From positions 436,001 through 500,000 of the forward strand of contig CM074135.1 of NCBI GenBank assembly GCA_037178625.1: a stretch of 64,000 bases of DNA, given 5' to 3'. Positions 32,598 to 42,898 of the stretch are shown piece after piece. The DNA comes from Skeletonema tropicum. Lineage: Eukaryota; Bacillariophyta; Thalassiosirophyceae; Thalassiosirales; Thalassiosiraceae. A program made the translations under genes and the position numbers. The notes under the pieces were generated by a model that saw only the letters and a program-made list of their open reading frames with translations, searched no databases and had not been told where the DNA came from. Position 1 is the first letter of the stretch. Every line of letters begins with the position of its first letter.

Positions 32598-35500
32598 ATG
32601 GCCAAAAAAGCCATCCTCGAAGTCCTCGAAAGCACCATCGGCAAATACGTCCACAACCTCGACTCCGAATCGCTCAACGTGGCAATCTGGTCGGGCAAAA
32701 TCGAACTCCAATCACTCCAACTCGACGTCCACGCGGTAAATTCCGAATTGTCCCGCCGAGCTCAACTCGCGCCCAATTTGGCCTGTCCCTTCAAAGTTAT
32801 CGAGGGACGGTTCGATAAGGTTCAGTTGGATGTTCCGTGGGCACGATTGAGTAGTCGACCGGTGGTGTTTCGAGCGAGTGGACTTTGGGTGTTTGTGGAA
32901 CCGTTTGATTTTGTGGGTGAGGCGAGGAATAATCCGGACGGGTATACTGTGAATCGATATGGGACGAAATTTAGATCTAGAAAGAATGGTAATGGTGGTG
33001 GTGGTGGTAATGTGAAGCAACAGCAGCAACAACAATCAGGTGGAGAGGGAGTGGTGGAGGAACGGATAAATTCAATTACTGTGGCGGAAGAGGGGCGTAG
33101 ACGAATGAGTGCCATGAAGAATTTTGCTTTGGGTGGAGGACAAGAAGATGATCGTGACGACGGAGAAGATGGTAGTATTGATTCCAATTCTTCAAGCAGC
33201 AGCAGCAATACATTCACCAATCGTCTAGTCCGCCGCATCCTTGAAAATTTACAAGTCGAAATACAAGATGTGCACATTGCCATACGAGGATGTCAAACTG
33301 CAGCTGGGATTGTGCTTGGATCATTATCACTAAGTACCACTGATGCAAAGGGGAATAAAACATTTGTGGATAGATCATCATCGGCAGCAGCTTCTACTGC
33401 TGGGTCGGCAATGAATCATCATGAGCAAGTGACTTCGTCGTTTTTGTACAAAGAGTTGTTGATTTCGGGTTTTGGGATTTATTTGCAAAAAGATCATACT
33501 GACAACAATAGCAACAATGTTTCTAGAGGCAGCAACGATACACTCAAACAACGACTGGCAAGAGTATCCACCGATACAGAATACATTCTCGAACCACTCT
33601 CCTTCCAAGCCAAACTACGTCAATCGGATTTAGACACATGTATCGACTTTCCAAAGTATCTCGTCCATTCCAAATTATCATCACTATCCATTACAATATC
33701 ACGGAATCAACTTGAATTAGGTCATCGACTTGCCATGGCGGTAGTTGCCTCACAACCCAATAGTGCCACTACTGAGATACGACCGTTATTCCCTGAATAT
33801 AGACCACTAGTCCCAGTCAAGGGTAATGCACACAAATGGTGGAAATATGCGATACGATGTATAGGAAGATTGAATCGTCATCGTTCGTGGATTGAATTCT
33901 ATTTGGCATTTCAGAAGCGCAAGAGGTATTTGGAATTGTACAAACGTGGTGTTTATGCGGAGCGGAAGGATAAGAAGGGGGTGGTAACATCGGTGTCGCC
34001 ATGGTTGACTAAATTGAGGATTGATGAACGTGTTGAATTGGAAGATATTGAGAGGGATCGATCCATTTCTGTGTTGGGGTTGATGCATTGGAGGAATATT
34101 GCAGATGCACACTTTGCTAAGGAGAAGGAGAAGTATCATCTTGTTGGTGGAGTGGGTGGTGGAGGAGGTGGTTTGTCATCAAGTGCAGTGAAGAAGAGAT
34201 CTTCGAAAAAGTCGTCTTCCTTTGCAAAGACAAAAGGTTCCGTGTTTGCTAGTCCTGCCAAGAGGGCATCATCATCATTATCACAACAAGATTCTCTGGG
34301 AACGAATGAGTTATACCAAGATTTAACAGAGGATTGTCACGATGAAGACGATGAAGGCGGTATAATAACATTAACCGCGGATGAAATGAAAGAACTGGAG
34401 AAAAATCTGGCAATGACAACTCTCGACTCCACTCTATCAAAAGACTCCATGTTTTGCGATGTCAAGTTTACGTTAGGATCATTTCATGTAAACCTCATCA
34501 CGGGACCAAAGCAACCACTCACCTCGTTGGAAATGGGTATGGTCTCGGCATCATTCAAGGCGAATGCCGATGGCTCCTTCACGTCGGGATTAACATTGCT
34601 GAGTTTGGAAGTGTTGGATGGAGTTACACCCTCGTCATTTTATCCCACGGTTTGCCGAAGTTTACAAAAGGGGGCGCATTCGAATACATCTCATGCATTC
34701 CGGTTCCAATTGAAGAAGAATAAGGTTGGAGATCAGGAATTGGTATTGAAGATGGTTGCCTGTGAAATTGTTGCTTCTCCCATGCTGCTCTTTGCGATCA
34801 AAGAATTCTTCAAGTTGCCTGCTCTCGCTGCAAAGAACAATGGAAATGATAGCAATATCAATCCATATTTGTATCAAAGTAGCAGTGGGGATGAAGACTT
34901 GTTCTTCGATGCCAAGGGGGGGGAATCTACCATTCTCACGCCCCCTGCTGTGACGAGGAACACTACACCTAAACCTCAATTCGACTTTTCGACGCATGCA
35001 GTTGCATTGAAAGACGGGAAAGTGTCTGATAAGGTGTCATCTGCGATCATGGATGCTTGGAAGGGAAAGAATGAGAAGCGACAAAAATGGAGAATGGATT
35101 TTGATATTTCAGCTCCCATCCTCATCCTTCCCGAGAACTGTACAGATCCAAATGCAACAGTACTTATTTGTAACTTTGGTCGATTCAACTTTAGGTACGG
35201 GACAGATGCTCTCTCGTCCTCTGTAACTGCATGGTTTAATGATCGGCAACGACAGCACAAGTTGGATTCTGAGATTGATCATCTCAAGTTGGAGATGAAT
35301 GATTTATTCTTTACAATTAGTTCTGTAGGTGTGGCCAAGGACACAAATGGGACTAATACTGACTTGTCTGACAGTGTCATTCAACCCATATCCTTCACTT
35401 TAGACGTTGGACTGGAGCACACCATATCGGCAGGCGATGAAACCCCACGCACATGCGTTATTGGCGTCCTACCCGCAATTGTCTTGCGTTTGGCTCCGTC

Positions 35501-38500
35501 GCATATTACGAAAATGCTTTCTGTGGCTGCAATTTGGACGTCCAACTTGCACAAATTACGAGGTGACGTTCCGTCGGATTCAGGTCAAGTGAAGCTCGCG
35601 AATGTTCCAGAGGAATTAATTGACGATCCAGATATTGAAATCATGTCTAGTGGCTCTGGCATTTCTATTCTTGACGGGGGTGATGAAGACGAAGAGAATG
35701 GTGCTGTACGGACTGAATCGTTGCTATCAAAGAAGGATCGTTTGGAGTCTCTGATCCTCTCAAGGCAAAGCACTGATTCATCCACTAGTATTGAGTTTGT
35801 GCATGTATCTGTCTCTCTGCTGAGGTTGTCAGTCAATGTTTACACAGAGAATGGAGGCGGTCTCGAGGCGCATTTAGTGTCTGTTATGGCTTCTTCGTCA
35901 CTTGCAACTGATGGTACCTCGTCAACGAAATTAGCGATGGGATGGTTTTGGATTCTTGACCAGCTTGATTCCGAGCCCAAGCTTCCAAGGCGACAACGCC
36001 TACTCTGCCATTCAAATCTGCCGCGGCCAGCTCTTGATTACGCTACTGATGACAAGTATTCGGCCATCATGGATGACCTGACCAACCAGGGCGTATTCGA
36101 AGCTGACTACTCGGGATCAGCAGAACTTGCTGATATTCATATTCTCAAACTTCCTGAGAACAAAGTGAAAGCCTTCCATGATCAGGTGAAAGATTTTTCA
36201 CGTGAATACATTCAATCAATACACGAAGTTGATTCAGTCACTGTCATTAATGCGAAGTTCACCAGTCTATTCATTAATTGGAATCCGCAGGCGATCAAAA
36301 CTCTCCTCTCAGCAAAAAATGATTTGATTGGATTCAAGGAAGAGGCCATGACAACGTATGGGCAAATGTCTATGCTGCAACAGCAGGATGGCCACAAAGT
36401 TGACGTCAAGTTGCCCACTGCTGCGTCAAAAAATGAAAGTGTGAATTCAGTGTTTATACTTGCACAGATGAATGAGTTTGAGATATCTCTAAATTCAGCA
36501 AAAGACGACCTACCCCTGTTCACATTAATAATGTCCGGGTCAAAAGTGAACCATCACAGCCTTGAGGGAGACGACGATACTTCTGAAATGACTTTCACTC
36601 TCGGAGATTTTCGGATGGTGACTCCTGACTACACCAACACTCTTGAGCCATATAGAGTTCTTCTTGGGCTAGCGCCTAGTGTTGCTACAAGTTTGCTCAC
36701 TGTGAGGTATTGTAAAGGCGCTAATGCAGTTCGCTCCTGCAACGTCGGAGGCGCAGACAAACAGAAGTGCGAAGCTTGTGCTGAGATAGTGCTGTCGCCG
36801 ATGAGATTTGTACATGTGCACTCTCAAGTTTTCACTTTAATAGAGTATGTCACTGATGGCGTCTTCGGTGCACTCACGGCAAGTGTAGCATCATCAGCGG
36901 CAGCAGCTGCGATGGAGGTGGCAAAGAGCTCTCAAAGTGGGCAAAAACTATTTTATATTGTTGCATCTGGCTTTGATTTGGTCCTCCCTCAAGCAGCATA
37001 CTCAGAGAACTACTTCTTGTTCCATGCTGGAAATTTCCAGGCGCATTATCGAGCCTTTGAGAATGATATAGGGTCTGAGGCTCAAGTTTCTCTGAGGGAT
37101 GTATCAATGCGTTGTGGAAGAAATATGGCGATGGTTTCAATACCGGTAAACCTATCTGTTGCGGTACAAATGAAGCCGCCTTTTGCGAAAGGGACTGAAG
37201 AAGAATTAGCCACGCGAATTGAGATATCAACCTCCCGTATCAAGATATTGATTGCTAGGTGCCATTATTCTCAAATTATGAGAACTTTAGATTACAATAT
37301 CAGTGAGCAAAATAACTTTCTCCGTGACGAGCGAAGCCTCCAATCGAAACGTGCTGCTCGGGTCGATGAGAGAGCAAAAAAGGGAACATCGGTAGACGGA
37401 ATATTGAAGAGTATGAGCCATGCTGGCGTAGAAAATGTCGACGTGATAAAGCGAATGTATGTCAACTTCAACATCCAAGAGCTCTCAGTAGAATTATGTG
37501 GGGACGATACAGATGATCCGATTGTTTCGCTTGCAGCAGTCAATACTCACATCTTGATGAAACTCCTTCCGGACGAAGATGTGACAAAAGCTTACTTAAC
37601 GCTCCATGACTTGGTATGTGATGATAGAAGATTGGGGTCGGCTGATCGCACTTTCAGAAGAATGATCGGGAAAGCAAATGAGGGACATGCAGCTTCAAGT
37701 CGGTCTAGAGTAGACTTGCAAGAGTCTGAGGTATTCGTTTTGAATTACACAAAATATGGTGCAGACGAATCTAAAGATATTGAAGTGAAGTTGGGCTCGT
37801 CCCAAGTGGTCGTGCTTCCGGATGTAATTTCGGACCTCATCAATTTCGTCAAGGTAGCGCCTATACGGGATCAATTTGAAACTCTTGCAGCAGGAGATGC
37901 ATCAGAGAGCAGCGAACCTTCAGTCATTGCTGTTTCCATCAAAGATGAGGCAGGGGGGATTGAAGCGCGATACGAAGACAGCAGTGAGACAGAAGTGGTG
38001 GTGCCCAAGAACACAAAGTATCACGTAGAATCGTCGAATATGAGACTTGTTCTTGTAGATATTGGGAGCGTCGACACATCAGGAACTTTTTCATCATCTA
38101 AGTCTGCTTCACTTACTGAAACTATCGTGATGCAGGGTAAAATGAAAGCCACTTTCGAGAAGGTGGACAACGAAGCTAATGATGAGACTTTGCAAAAGGA
38201 TTACAAGATTGACGCTGAACGTGTGGAGATCTATACTGCGCAGGGTGTCGACTTACTTCATCCAGTTCAGATTCTTGAACCAGCGAAATTTGCGCTTTTC
38301 TACTATCAAGATATTGGCAACCATGACTCTCCCCATATCACAGACATCAAGTTTGTCACACTGTCACCCATAGAAGTAATCTTTTCAATGCAAAATGCTG
38401 CTCTAGCGAGCGCATTGGCTACAAGTATTACGGACGCATTTGGCAACAATGATAGCGTCGACGAAACAAAAGACGACGAGTTCAATTTTCCAGCAAATGA

Positions 38501-41500
38501 TGTCAACAGGATTGCACGGCTCGAATCGGCTCTTGAAAAAGACTCATCTCTGGCTACTGCTGCTCCAAGTGAACACGGAACTGATCTATCTGTACACAGT
38601 GGAAACAAGCTGCCAACGAAAGCGAAGCGGAGGATTATTCGAATCAAATCTACCATGCCGGAAGCTACAACTACTGTGACCAATGATTTCCAAGGTTTGG
38701 ACGAAGCTTTGTTCAAGATTATTGTAATGAACTGCGTTGTAGGAGGGGAAATTGATTATCCAAGTCTTACCGCTGACAAACCATGCTTTGGTTGCAACAT
38801 GAATACGAGTGTGCTCGCGGATTACTTCGATGGGGCTAGTTGTCGTTGGGAGACTTTGTTAGTGCAGCCTTGGGAACTCACATTTAATGCCTCTAGAGGG
38901 CCCCAACTGCGCACTGCCTCCAAACGAATGTCGACAACGTTTGACATTGAGTCAAACCCTTGTCATGTCTCATTCTCTGAGCATTTTCTTGTGAATGTCG
39001 GTGCTGCCAGTCGAATGTGGTCTGTTTACTCCGGTGCCACAAAACAAGCAACAACATTGGTTGAACAAAACGTCGAAGACAACTCCAGTAAACGCAGGCT
39101 ATCACGTAGCATGGCAGCACATGCTGCGAGGTCACTGATTACAACGCTACCTTATGCCATCGAAAACCATTCGGGGATTAATGCATCCTACTCTCTCTAC
39201 AATGACCCATCTACTTTCGAGTTACCAACTAGCTCGACTAGATTCTTCCGATTCGAACTGTTTCCAGAAAAGGGATCGGGAGGTGTACGAAAGTATGGTC
39301 AAGATGTTAAGCACGCAAAGTCCCTTAACATTTACGTGGGGAACACGAAAATATCTATTCCTGATATGGATCGAGAGGCCAGTAAGTTGAGATCTGTCCA
39401 TTACATTGCAGAGATGCAGACTCATGTATTTGCAAAAGTGGTTAAGCGAGGTAATTCTACAGTGCTTCACCTCAGTAGTCATGTTGAGGTGCACAATAAG
39501 TCATCCATGCCATTTCGAATTGCCATCATAGGAGATGAACGTATTCATGACTTGGGTGTTGTTAAAAGCTCATCCGACGAAAGGAAGAATGGCCGTCATG
39601 ATGAATCAAAATCGTTACTCAAAGAAAATGAGGAGCTCATGACTCACTCTGTCTTCGGCATTCCTGCTCCATTACTTCGCAACTTTGCTACAAATTCGTC
39701 GGAGACTCTGTGCATTCAAGTTTCCCCCATTCTTGGTGATGGATCTAATGGTGGAGGTTTAGTGGGCATGTTCAACCTTCCGCCAATGGAACGCCTGGTC
39801 GCGATGGCTTCCTCGTCTGAAGGAAAGCGACGAATTATTGAAGTTACATGCTCTCCGTCTACTCGCGAGAGCCGTGCCTCATCTCTCACCACCCACATAT
39901 CACTCAATGTGTCGTTGATTGACGGGCTCCACGCATTCATTGAGTTGTCAATCACTCCAAGAGCGGTTTTAATGAATAAACTGCCAGTGCCTGTTCTGGT
40001 TAGGACTCCAATGCCTCACGCATTCCCTACAAGTGAACATCACGAACAAGTCAATGATCCGAATTATTCCACTTATAGATTGAATCCTCTGGAGACTATC
40101 GAGGTATTTACACCAGGCCCATCGATAGCAGTTTCAATGAAGTGTGCCGATCTACCTATTGGTGGAACCTTGACAGGTTGGATCGATGGCGAATGGATAG
40201 ATGTCCCGCTTGGAAAAGATAAATCTCTACCAGAACCGGTGAGGTGTACTTTTCCGTATCAATCAAAGTCTCTCGATAGATACAGGTCTTCTCGGCACGT
40301 GGCATTTCGTGGAAGTGGAAGCGACTTTTACGTGTTGGAGGCAGAAGATGTAACTCCCGATCTGAAAGGCTTATCACAAAAGGACAATACAGCAGTCGCT
40401 GAAAATGTGAGAACTGTTGTTTTCGTCGTGTGCGCTTATGCAATTGACCACACTGGGAATCTCCTTTTTGAGGAAGTTCTACTTCGTGATCAGGACATTC
40501 AAAGGTCTTCCAGGTCAATCGATCCTTCTAGCTTGGTGGGGACGCCTCCATTCAGTGCCTACTCTTCTGCAAAGCATCGCCGTCGAGTGTCGTTACTTCC
40601 CGGCGCTTCTAACCTGATCCGACTCGCCTCATTAACAATGGAAGGAGACGAAGGAATGAGGAAAAGTGTCCCGTTTCGGGTGGAGGATGTGTCAATGACG
40701 GAAGGTGTGGATGCTACGCCAATACTCTGGGCTGATAGTACACCTTCTGGGTATTTTGCTTACAGGAATCTGACAGCAGAGGGGTCAGAGCTGCACGTGG
40801 TGCCGGAATACGTCATCTTCAACGGTAGCACCCACCACCAGATATGCGTCCGACAAATTTCTCAGCCTCCGTTCTTGCTGGAACCTTCCAAGATATCTCC
40901 GATTTCTCGTGACAGAAACAATTCAATTGTAGTACAGTTCGAAATTCCGGCTATCAATGGTCTCACTGGCCCTGTACAAATAGACAAAGTTGGTCTAAGG
41001 GTTTGTGTTGCCAAGTCCCGAGAAACCGGAGAGCCGCTTGGCAGTTTGGCAGTGCAGACTGTCACCGGTGCAAGAGATTCACGTCTTGTCATTAAGATTG
41101 GAGCTCTTAATTTCAAGGAAGTTAGTGGTAGTGGGACATCGAGTGGGCTCTTTGCCCAAGACTTCATTAGATGCCGTGTGAGGTGGTCTGAAATGCGAAT
41201 TACCCTCAAAGACACAGAAGAAGAAAGTGATAAATATGAGGAAAATAGGGAGGCCATTCGACGGTATTTAGAACATCACAAAGTCAATTCTTCGGAGTTA
41301 GAGAAGAAGCTCTCAGAAGCACGTCATGACTACAATATGGAAGTTGGCAAGAAGCGGCAAGCTTTCCCGGATGTGGCCGAAATTCTACTCCATCGATTCA
41401 CAGTAGACTTTCAACGTATCTTCAAGGAGGATGAGTCAAAGCCCCAAGCCGTAAGCCTCCCATCAAGCGAGCGTGCTCAATTCTCCGTCGTAATACACAA

Positions 41501-42794
41501 TGTCAGAATAATGGATTGTTCTCCCAACAGCGCGAGTCCAATAGTATTTGACTCCATGTCAGATAAGAATTTTATCGACCTTTGTGTAAGAACTCGAGGT
41601 CCATTGAACGCTGACTTGATTCGAGTTGATCTCTTTGACGTGAACCTTGCCTACAGCGAGGGGAAGGCGGAAACAATTGTCATTGATACTGGAGAGGACT
41701 TTGTTTGGAAGATGCTGGATATTTCTCATAGGACTATGCTTGCAACGGCTGAACTGGCAGGTGTTGATCTGGACTTGAGGTGGGATGAAGAAAAGGGTAA
41801 ATTTTCAGTTGCAATATCCGATCCTAGATTGAATGATGCTGATGACATTGATCACGATGGCAACTACAAACCTCCAAGGAGTGACAAGCTGTACGACGTG
41901 AAGAAGATCAGAGTCTCTCCGTTCATCCTCTTACTCAGCTTCAAGCGTCAGCCACAATCGTCAAGATACAAACTAGTAAGAGGTGGTCGAGGAGCAAAGC
42001 TGACCAACTACTTCACGACTCGGCTAAAGTTTACAGTGACAGGGGCCGATCTTCGTTTCAAAGGCTACATGGGGAGGGACGTCAAGGGTCCTCCTGATCG
42101 ACTCTTTGACACAGTCAAGGCGGTGTATACGGCGCAGTTGAAATCAAAAATGGTGCAATTAATGACAGCAACCAGTATCAATGACTGGAAGTATCTTGCC
42201 GCTAGAGAGTCTGGAAGCGAAGAATTCATCGAGGGGGACATTTTCCGAGTGACTGGAAATCTAGCTGGTCGATCTGCCAAGTTTGTCCTTAAGAAATCTG
42301 GTGATTACATTGGTGATAGTCTCGTTGCGGTCACTGGAGTTATTGGTGGAGGAGTTCAAGAGGCAACTGAATCAGTTGGATTGGGTCAAGTTGGAGCAGG
42401 AGTGAATAGTGTTGTGACAGGATTAGGCGTTGGGGTGAGCAAAAGTGTCAAGGGCGTTGGGTCTGGGGCTGGTGATATATTGCGTGGCACAGGCAAGGGC
42501 ATTGGACAGGCTGTTGGTGGAATAGGTGGTGGAGTACAATTAGTTGCCAAAGGTATAGGTAAGGGAATCACAACAGGAGATGCAAGTGCTGTTGGTGAAG
42601 GCTTTGCAACAATGGGACAGGGTGTCGGGCAAGGAGTTGAGACTATGGTAGATGGGGCAGTGAGTGGTGTCATGTCTGCTGGTAAGGGCTTGTTTTCTGG
42701 TGTTGGAAGTATTACGAAAGGAATTGGAGGAGTATTCACACCAGGTGACTCTGATAGGAAGGGACAACGAAAGAATTCTAACCGTCGTAAATAG
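32598..42794 (+). CDS. VPS13: VPS13-family bridge-like lipid transfer protein
   Basis: 3398 aa in a single exon. VPS13 proteins form long hydrophobic grooves that carry bulk lipid between membranes at contact sites. The N-terminal chorein domain (about 1-110) has LEVLESTIGKYV and the VAIWSGKIELQSLQLD segment. An acidic Ser-rich loop (about 170-200) and a Lys/Ser-rich loop (about 515-575) interrupt the N-terminal half. The VAB/SHR-BD region is near 2270-2720 (HVEVHNKSSMPFRI and repeated beta units). A C-terminal DH-like/ATG2-C part follows from about 3100 (VSPFILLLSFKR), and a Gly-rich amphipathic repeat region with VKGVGSG, GIGKGI and GVGQGVE type units spans about 3240-3380. Length equals human VPS13A. 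The absence of introns across 10.2 kb is notable. Confidence 0.96.
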   Translation: MAKKAILEVLESTIGKYVHNLDSESLNVAIWSGKIELQSLQLDVHAVNSELSRRAQLAPNLACPFKVIEGRFDKVQLDVPWARLSSRPVVFRASGLWVFVEPFDFVGEARNNPDGYTVNRYGTKFRSRKNGNGGGGGNVKQQQQQQSGGEGVVEERINSITVAEEGRRRMSAMKNFALGGGQEDDRDDGEDGSIDSNSSSSSSNTFTNRLVRRILENLQVEIQDVHIAIRGCQTAAGIVLGSLSLSTTDAKGNKTFVDRSSSAAASTAGSAMNHHEQVTSSFLYKELLISGFGIYLQKDHTDNNSNNVSRGSNDTLKQRLARVSTDTEYILEPLSFQAKLRQSDLDTCIDFPKYLVHSKLSSLSITISRNQLELGHRLAMAVVASQPNSATTEIRPLFPEYRPLVPVKGNAHKWWKYAIRCIGRLNRHRSWIEFYLAFQKRKRYLELYKRGVYAERKDKKGVVTSVSPWLTKLRIDERVELEDIERDRSISVLGLMHWRNIADAHFAKEKEKYHLVGGVGGGGGGLSSSAVKKRSSKKSSSFAKTKGSVFASPAKRASSSLSQQDSLGTNELYQDLTEDCHDEDDEGGIITLTADEMKELEKNLAMTTLDSTLSKDSMFCDVKFTLGSFHVNLITGPKQPLTSLEMGMVSASFKANADGSFTSGLTLLSLEVLDGVTPSSFYPTVCRSLQKGAHSNTSHAFRFQLKKNKVGDQELVLKMVACEIVASPMLLFAIKEFFKLPALAAKNNGNDSNINPYLYQSSSGDEDLFFDAKGGESTILTPPAVTRNTTPKPQFDFSTHAVALKDGKVSDKVSSAIMDAWKGKNEKRQKWRMDFDISAPILILPENCTDPNATVLICNFGRFNFRYGTDALSSSVTAWFNDRQRQHKLDSEIDHLKLEMNDLFFTISSVGVAKDTNGTNTDLSDSVIQPISFTLDVGLEHTISAGDETPRTCVIGVLPAIVLRLAPSHITKMLSVAAIWTSNLHKLRGDVPSDSGQVKLANVPEELIDDPDIEIMSSGSGISILDGGDEDEENGAVRTESLLSKKDRLESLILSRQSTDSSTSIEFVHVSVSLLRLSVNVYTENGGGLEAHLVSVMASSSLATDGTSSTKLAMGWFWILDQLDSEPKLPRRQRLLCHSNLPRPALDYATDDKYSAIMDDLTNQGVFEADYSGSAELADIHILKLPENKVKAFHDQVKDFSREYIQSIHEVDSVTVINAKFTSLFINWNPQAIKTLLSAKNDLIGFKEEAMTTYGQMSMLQQQDGHKVDVKLPTAASKNESVNSVFILAQMNEFEISLNSAKDDLPLFTLIMSGSKVNHHSLEGDDDTSEMTFTLGDFRMVTPDYTNTLEPYRVLLGLAPSVATSLLTVRYCKGANAVRSCNVGGADKQKCEACAEIVLSPMRFVHVHSQVFTLIEYVTDGVFGALTASVASSAAAAAMEVAKSSQSGQKLFYIVASGFDLVLPQAAYSENYFLFHAGNFQAHYRAFENDIGSEAQVSLRDVSMRCGRNMAMVSIPVNLSVAVQMKPPFAKGTEEELATRIEISTSRIKILIARCHYSQIMRTLDYNISEQNNFLRDERSLQSKRAARVDERAKKGTSVDGILKSMSHAGVENVDVIKRMYVNFNIQELSVELCGDDTDDPIVSLAAVNTHILMKLLPDEDVTKAYLTLHDLVCDDRRLGSADRTFRRMIGKANEGHAASSRSRVDLQESEVFVLNYTKYGADESKDIEVKLGSSQVVVLPDVISDLINFVKVAPIRDQFETLAAGDASESSEPSVIAVSIKDEAGGIEARYEDSSETEVVVPKNTKYHVESSNMRLVLVDIGSVDTSGTFSSSKSASLTETIVMQGKMKATFEKVDNEANDETLQKDYKIDAERVEIYTAQGVDLLHPVQILEPAKFALFYYQDIGNHDSPHITDIKFVTLSPIEVIFSMQNAALASALATSITDAFGNNDSVDETKDDEFNFPANDVNRIARLESALEKDSSLATAAPSEHGTDLSVHSGNKLPTKAKRRIIRIKSTMPEATTTVTNDFQGLDEALFKIIVMNCVVGGEIDYPSLTADKPCFGCNMNTSVLADYFDGASCRWETLLVQPWELTFNASRGPQLRTASKRMSTTFDIESNPCHVSFSEHFLVNVGAASRMWSVYSGATKQATTLVEQNVEDNSSKRRLSRSMAAHAARSLITTLPYAIENHSGINASYSLYNDPSTFELPTSSTRFFRFELFPEKGSGGVRKYGQDVKHAKSLNIYVGNTKISIPDMDREASKLRSVHYIAEMQTHVFAKVVKRGNSTVLHLSSHVEVHNKSSMPFRIAIIGDERIHDLGVVKSSSDERKNGRHDESKSLLKENEELMTHSVFGIPAPLLRNFATNSSETLCIQVSPILGDGSNGGGLVGMFNLPPMERLVAMASSSEGKRRIIEVTCSPSTRESRASSLTTHISLNVSLIDGLHAFIELSITPRAVLMNKLPVPVLVRTPMPHAFPTSEHHEQVNDPNYSTYRLNPLETIEVFTPGPSIAVSMKCADLPIGGTLTGWIDGEWIDVPLGKDKSLPEPVRCTFPYQSKSLDRYRSSRHVAFRGSGSDFYVLEAEDVTPDLKGLSQKDNTAVAENVRTVVFVVCAYAIDHTGNLLFEEVLLRDQDIQRSSRSIDPSSLVGTPPFSAYSSAKHRRRVSLLPGASNLIRLASLTMEGDEGMRKSVPFRVEDVSMTEGVDATPILWADSTPSGYFAYRNLTAEGSELHVVPEYVIFNGSTHHQICVRQISQPPFLLEPSKISPISRDRNNSIVVQFEIPAINGLTGPVQIDKVGLRVCVAKSRETGEPLGSLAVQTVTGARDSRLVIKIGALNFKEVSGSGTSSGLFAQDFIRCRVRWSEMRITLKDTEEESDKYEENREAIRRYLEHHKVNSSELEKKLSEARHDYNMEVGKKRQAFPDVAEILLHRFTVDFQRIFKEDESKPQAVSLPSSERAQFSVVIHNVRIMDCSPNSASPIVFDSMSDKNFIDLCVRTRGPLNADLIRVDLFDVNLAYSEGKAETIVIDTGEDFVWKMLDISHRTMLATAELAGVDLDLRWDEEKGKFSVAISDPRLNDADDIDHDGNYKPPRSDKLYDVKKIRVSPFILLLSFKRQPQSSRYKLVRGGRGAKLTNYFTTRLKFTVTGADLRFKGYMGRDVKGPPDRLFDTVKAVYTAQLKSKMVQLMTATSINDWKYLAARESGSEEFIEGDIFRVTGNLAGRSAKFVLKKSGDYIGDSLVAVTGVIGGGVQEATESVGLGQVGAGVNSVVTGLGVGVSKSVKGVGSGAGDILRGTGKGIGQAVGGIGGGVQLVAKGIGKGITTGDASAVGEGFATMGQGVGQGVETMVDGAVSGVMSAGKGLFSGVGSITKGIGGVFTPGDSDRKGQRKNSNRRK

Positions 42795-42898
42795 TAAATA
42801 GATAACAAGCAATAAAGATATTAGAGATGTACACAATTTAGCATGAAAGATTGAAGAGCCGACGGCAGATGCCTCAACAGAGGAGGCGAGCACTGACC

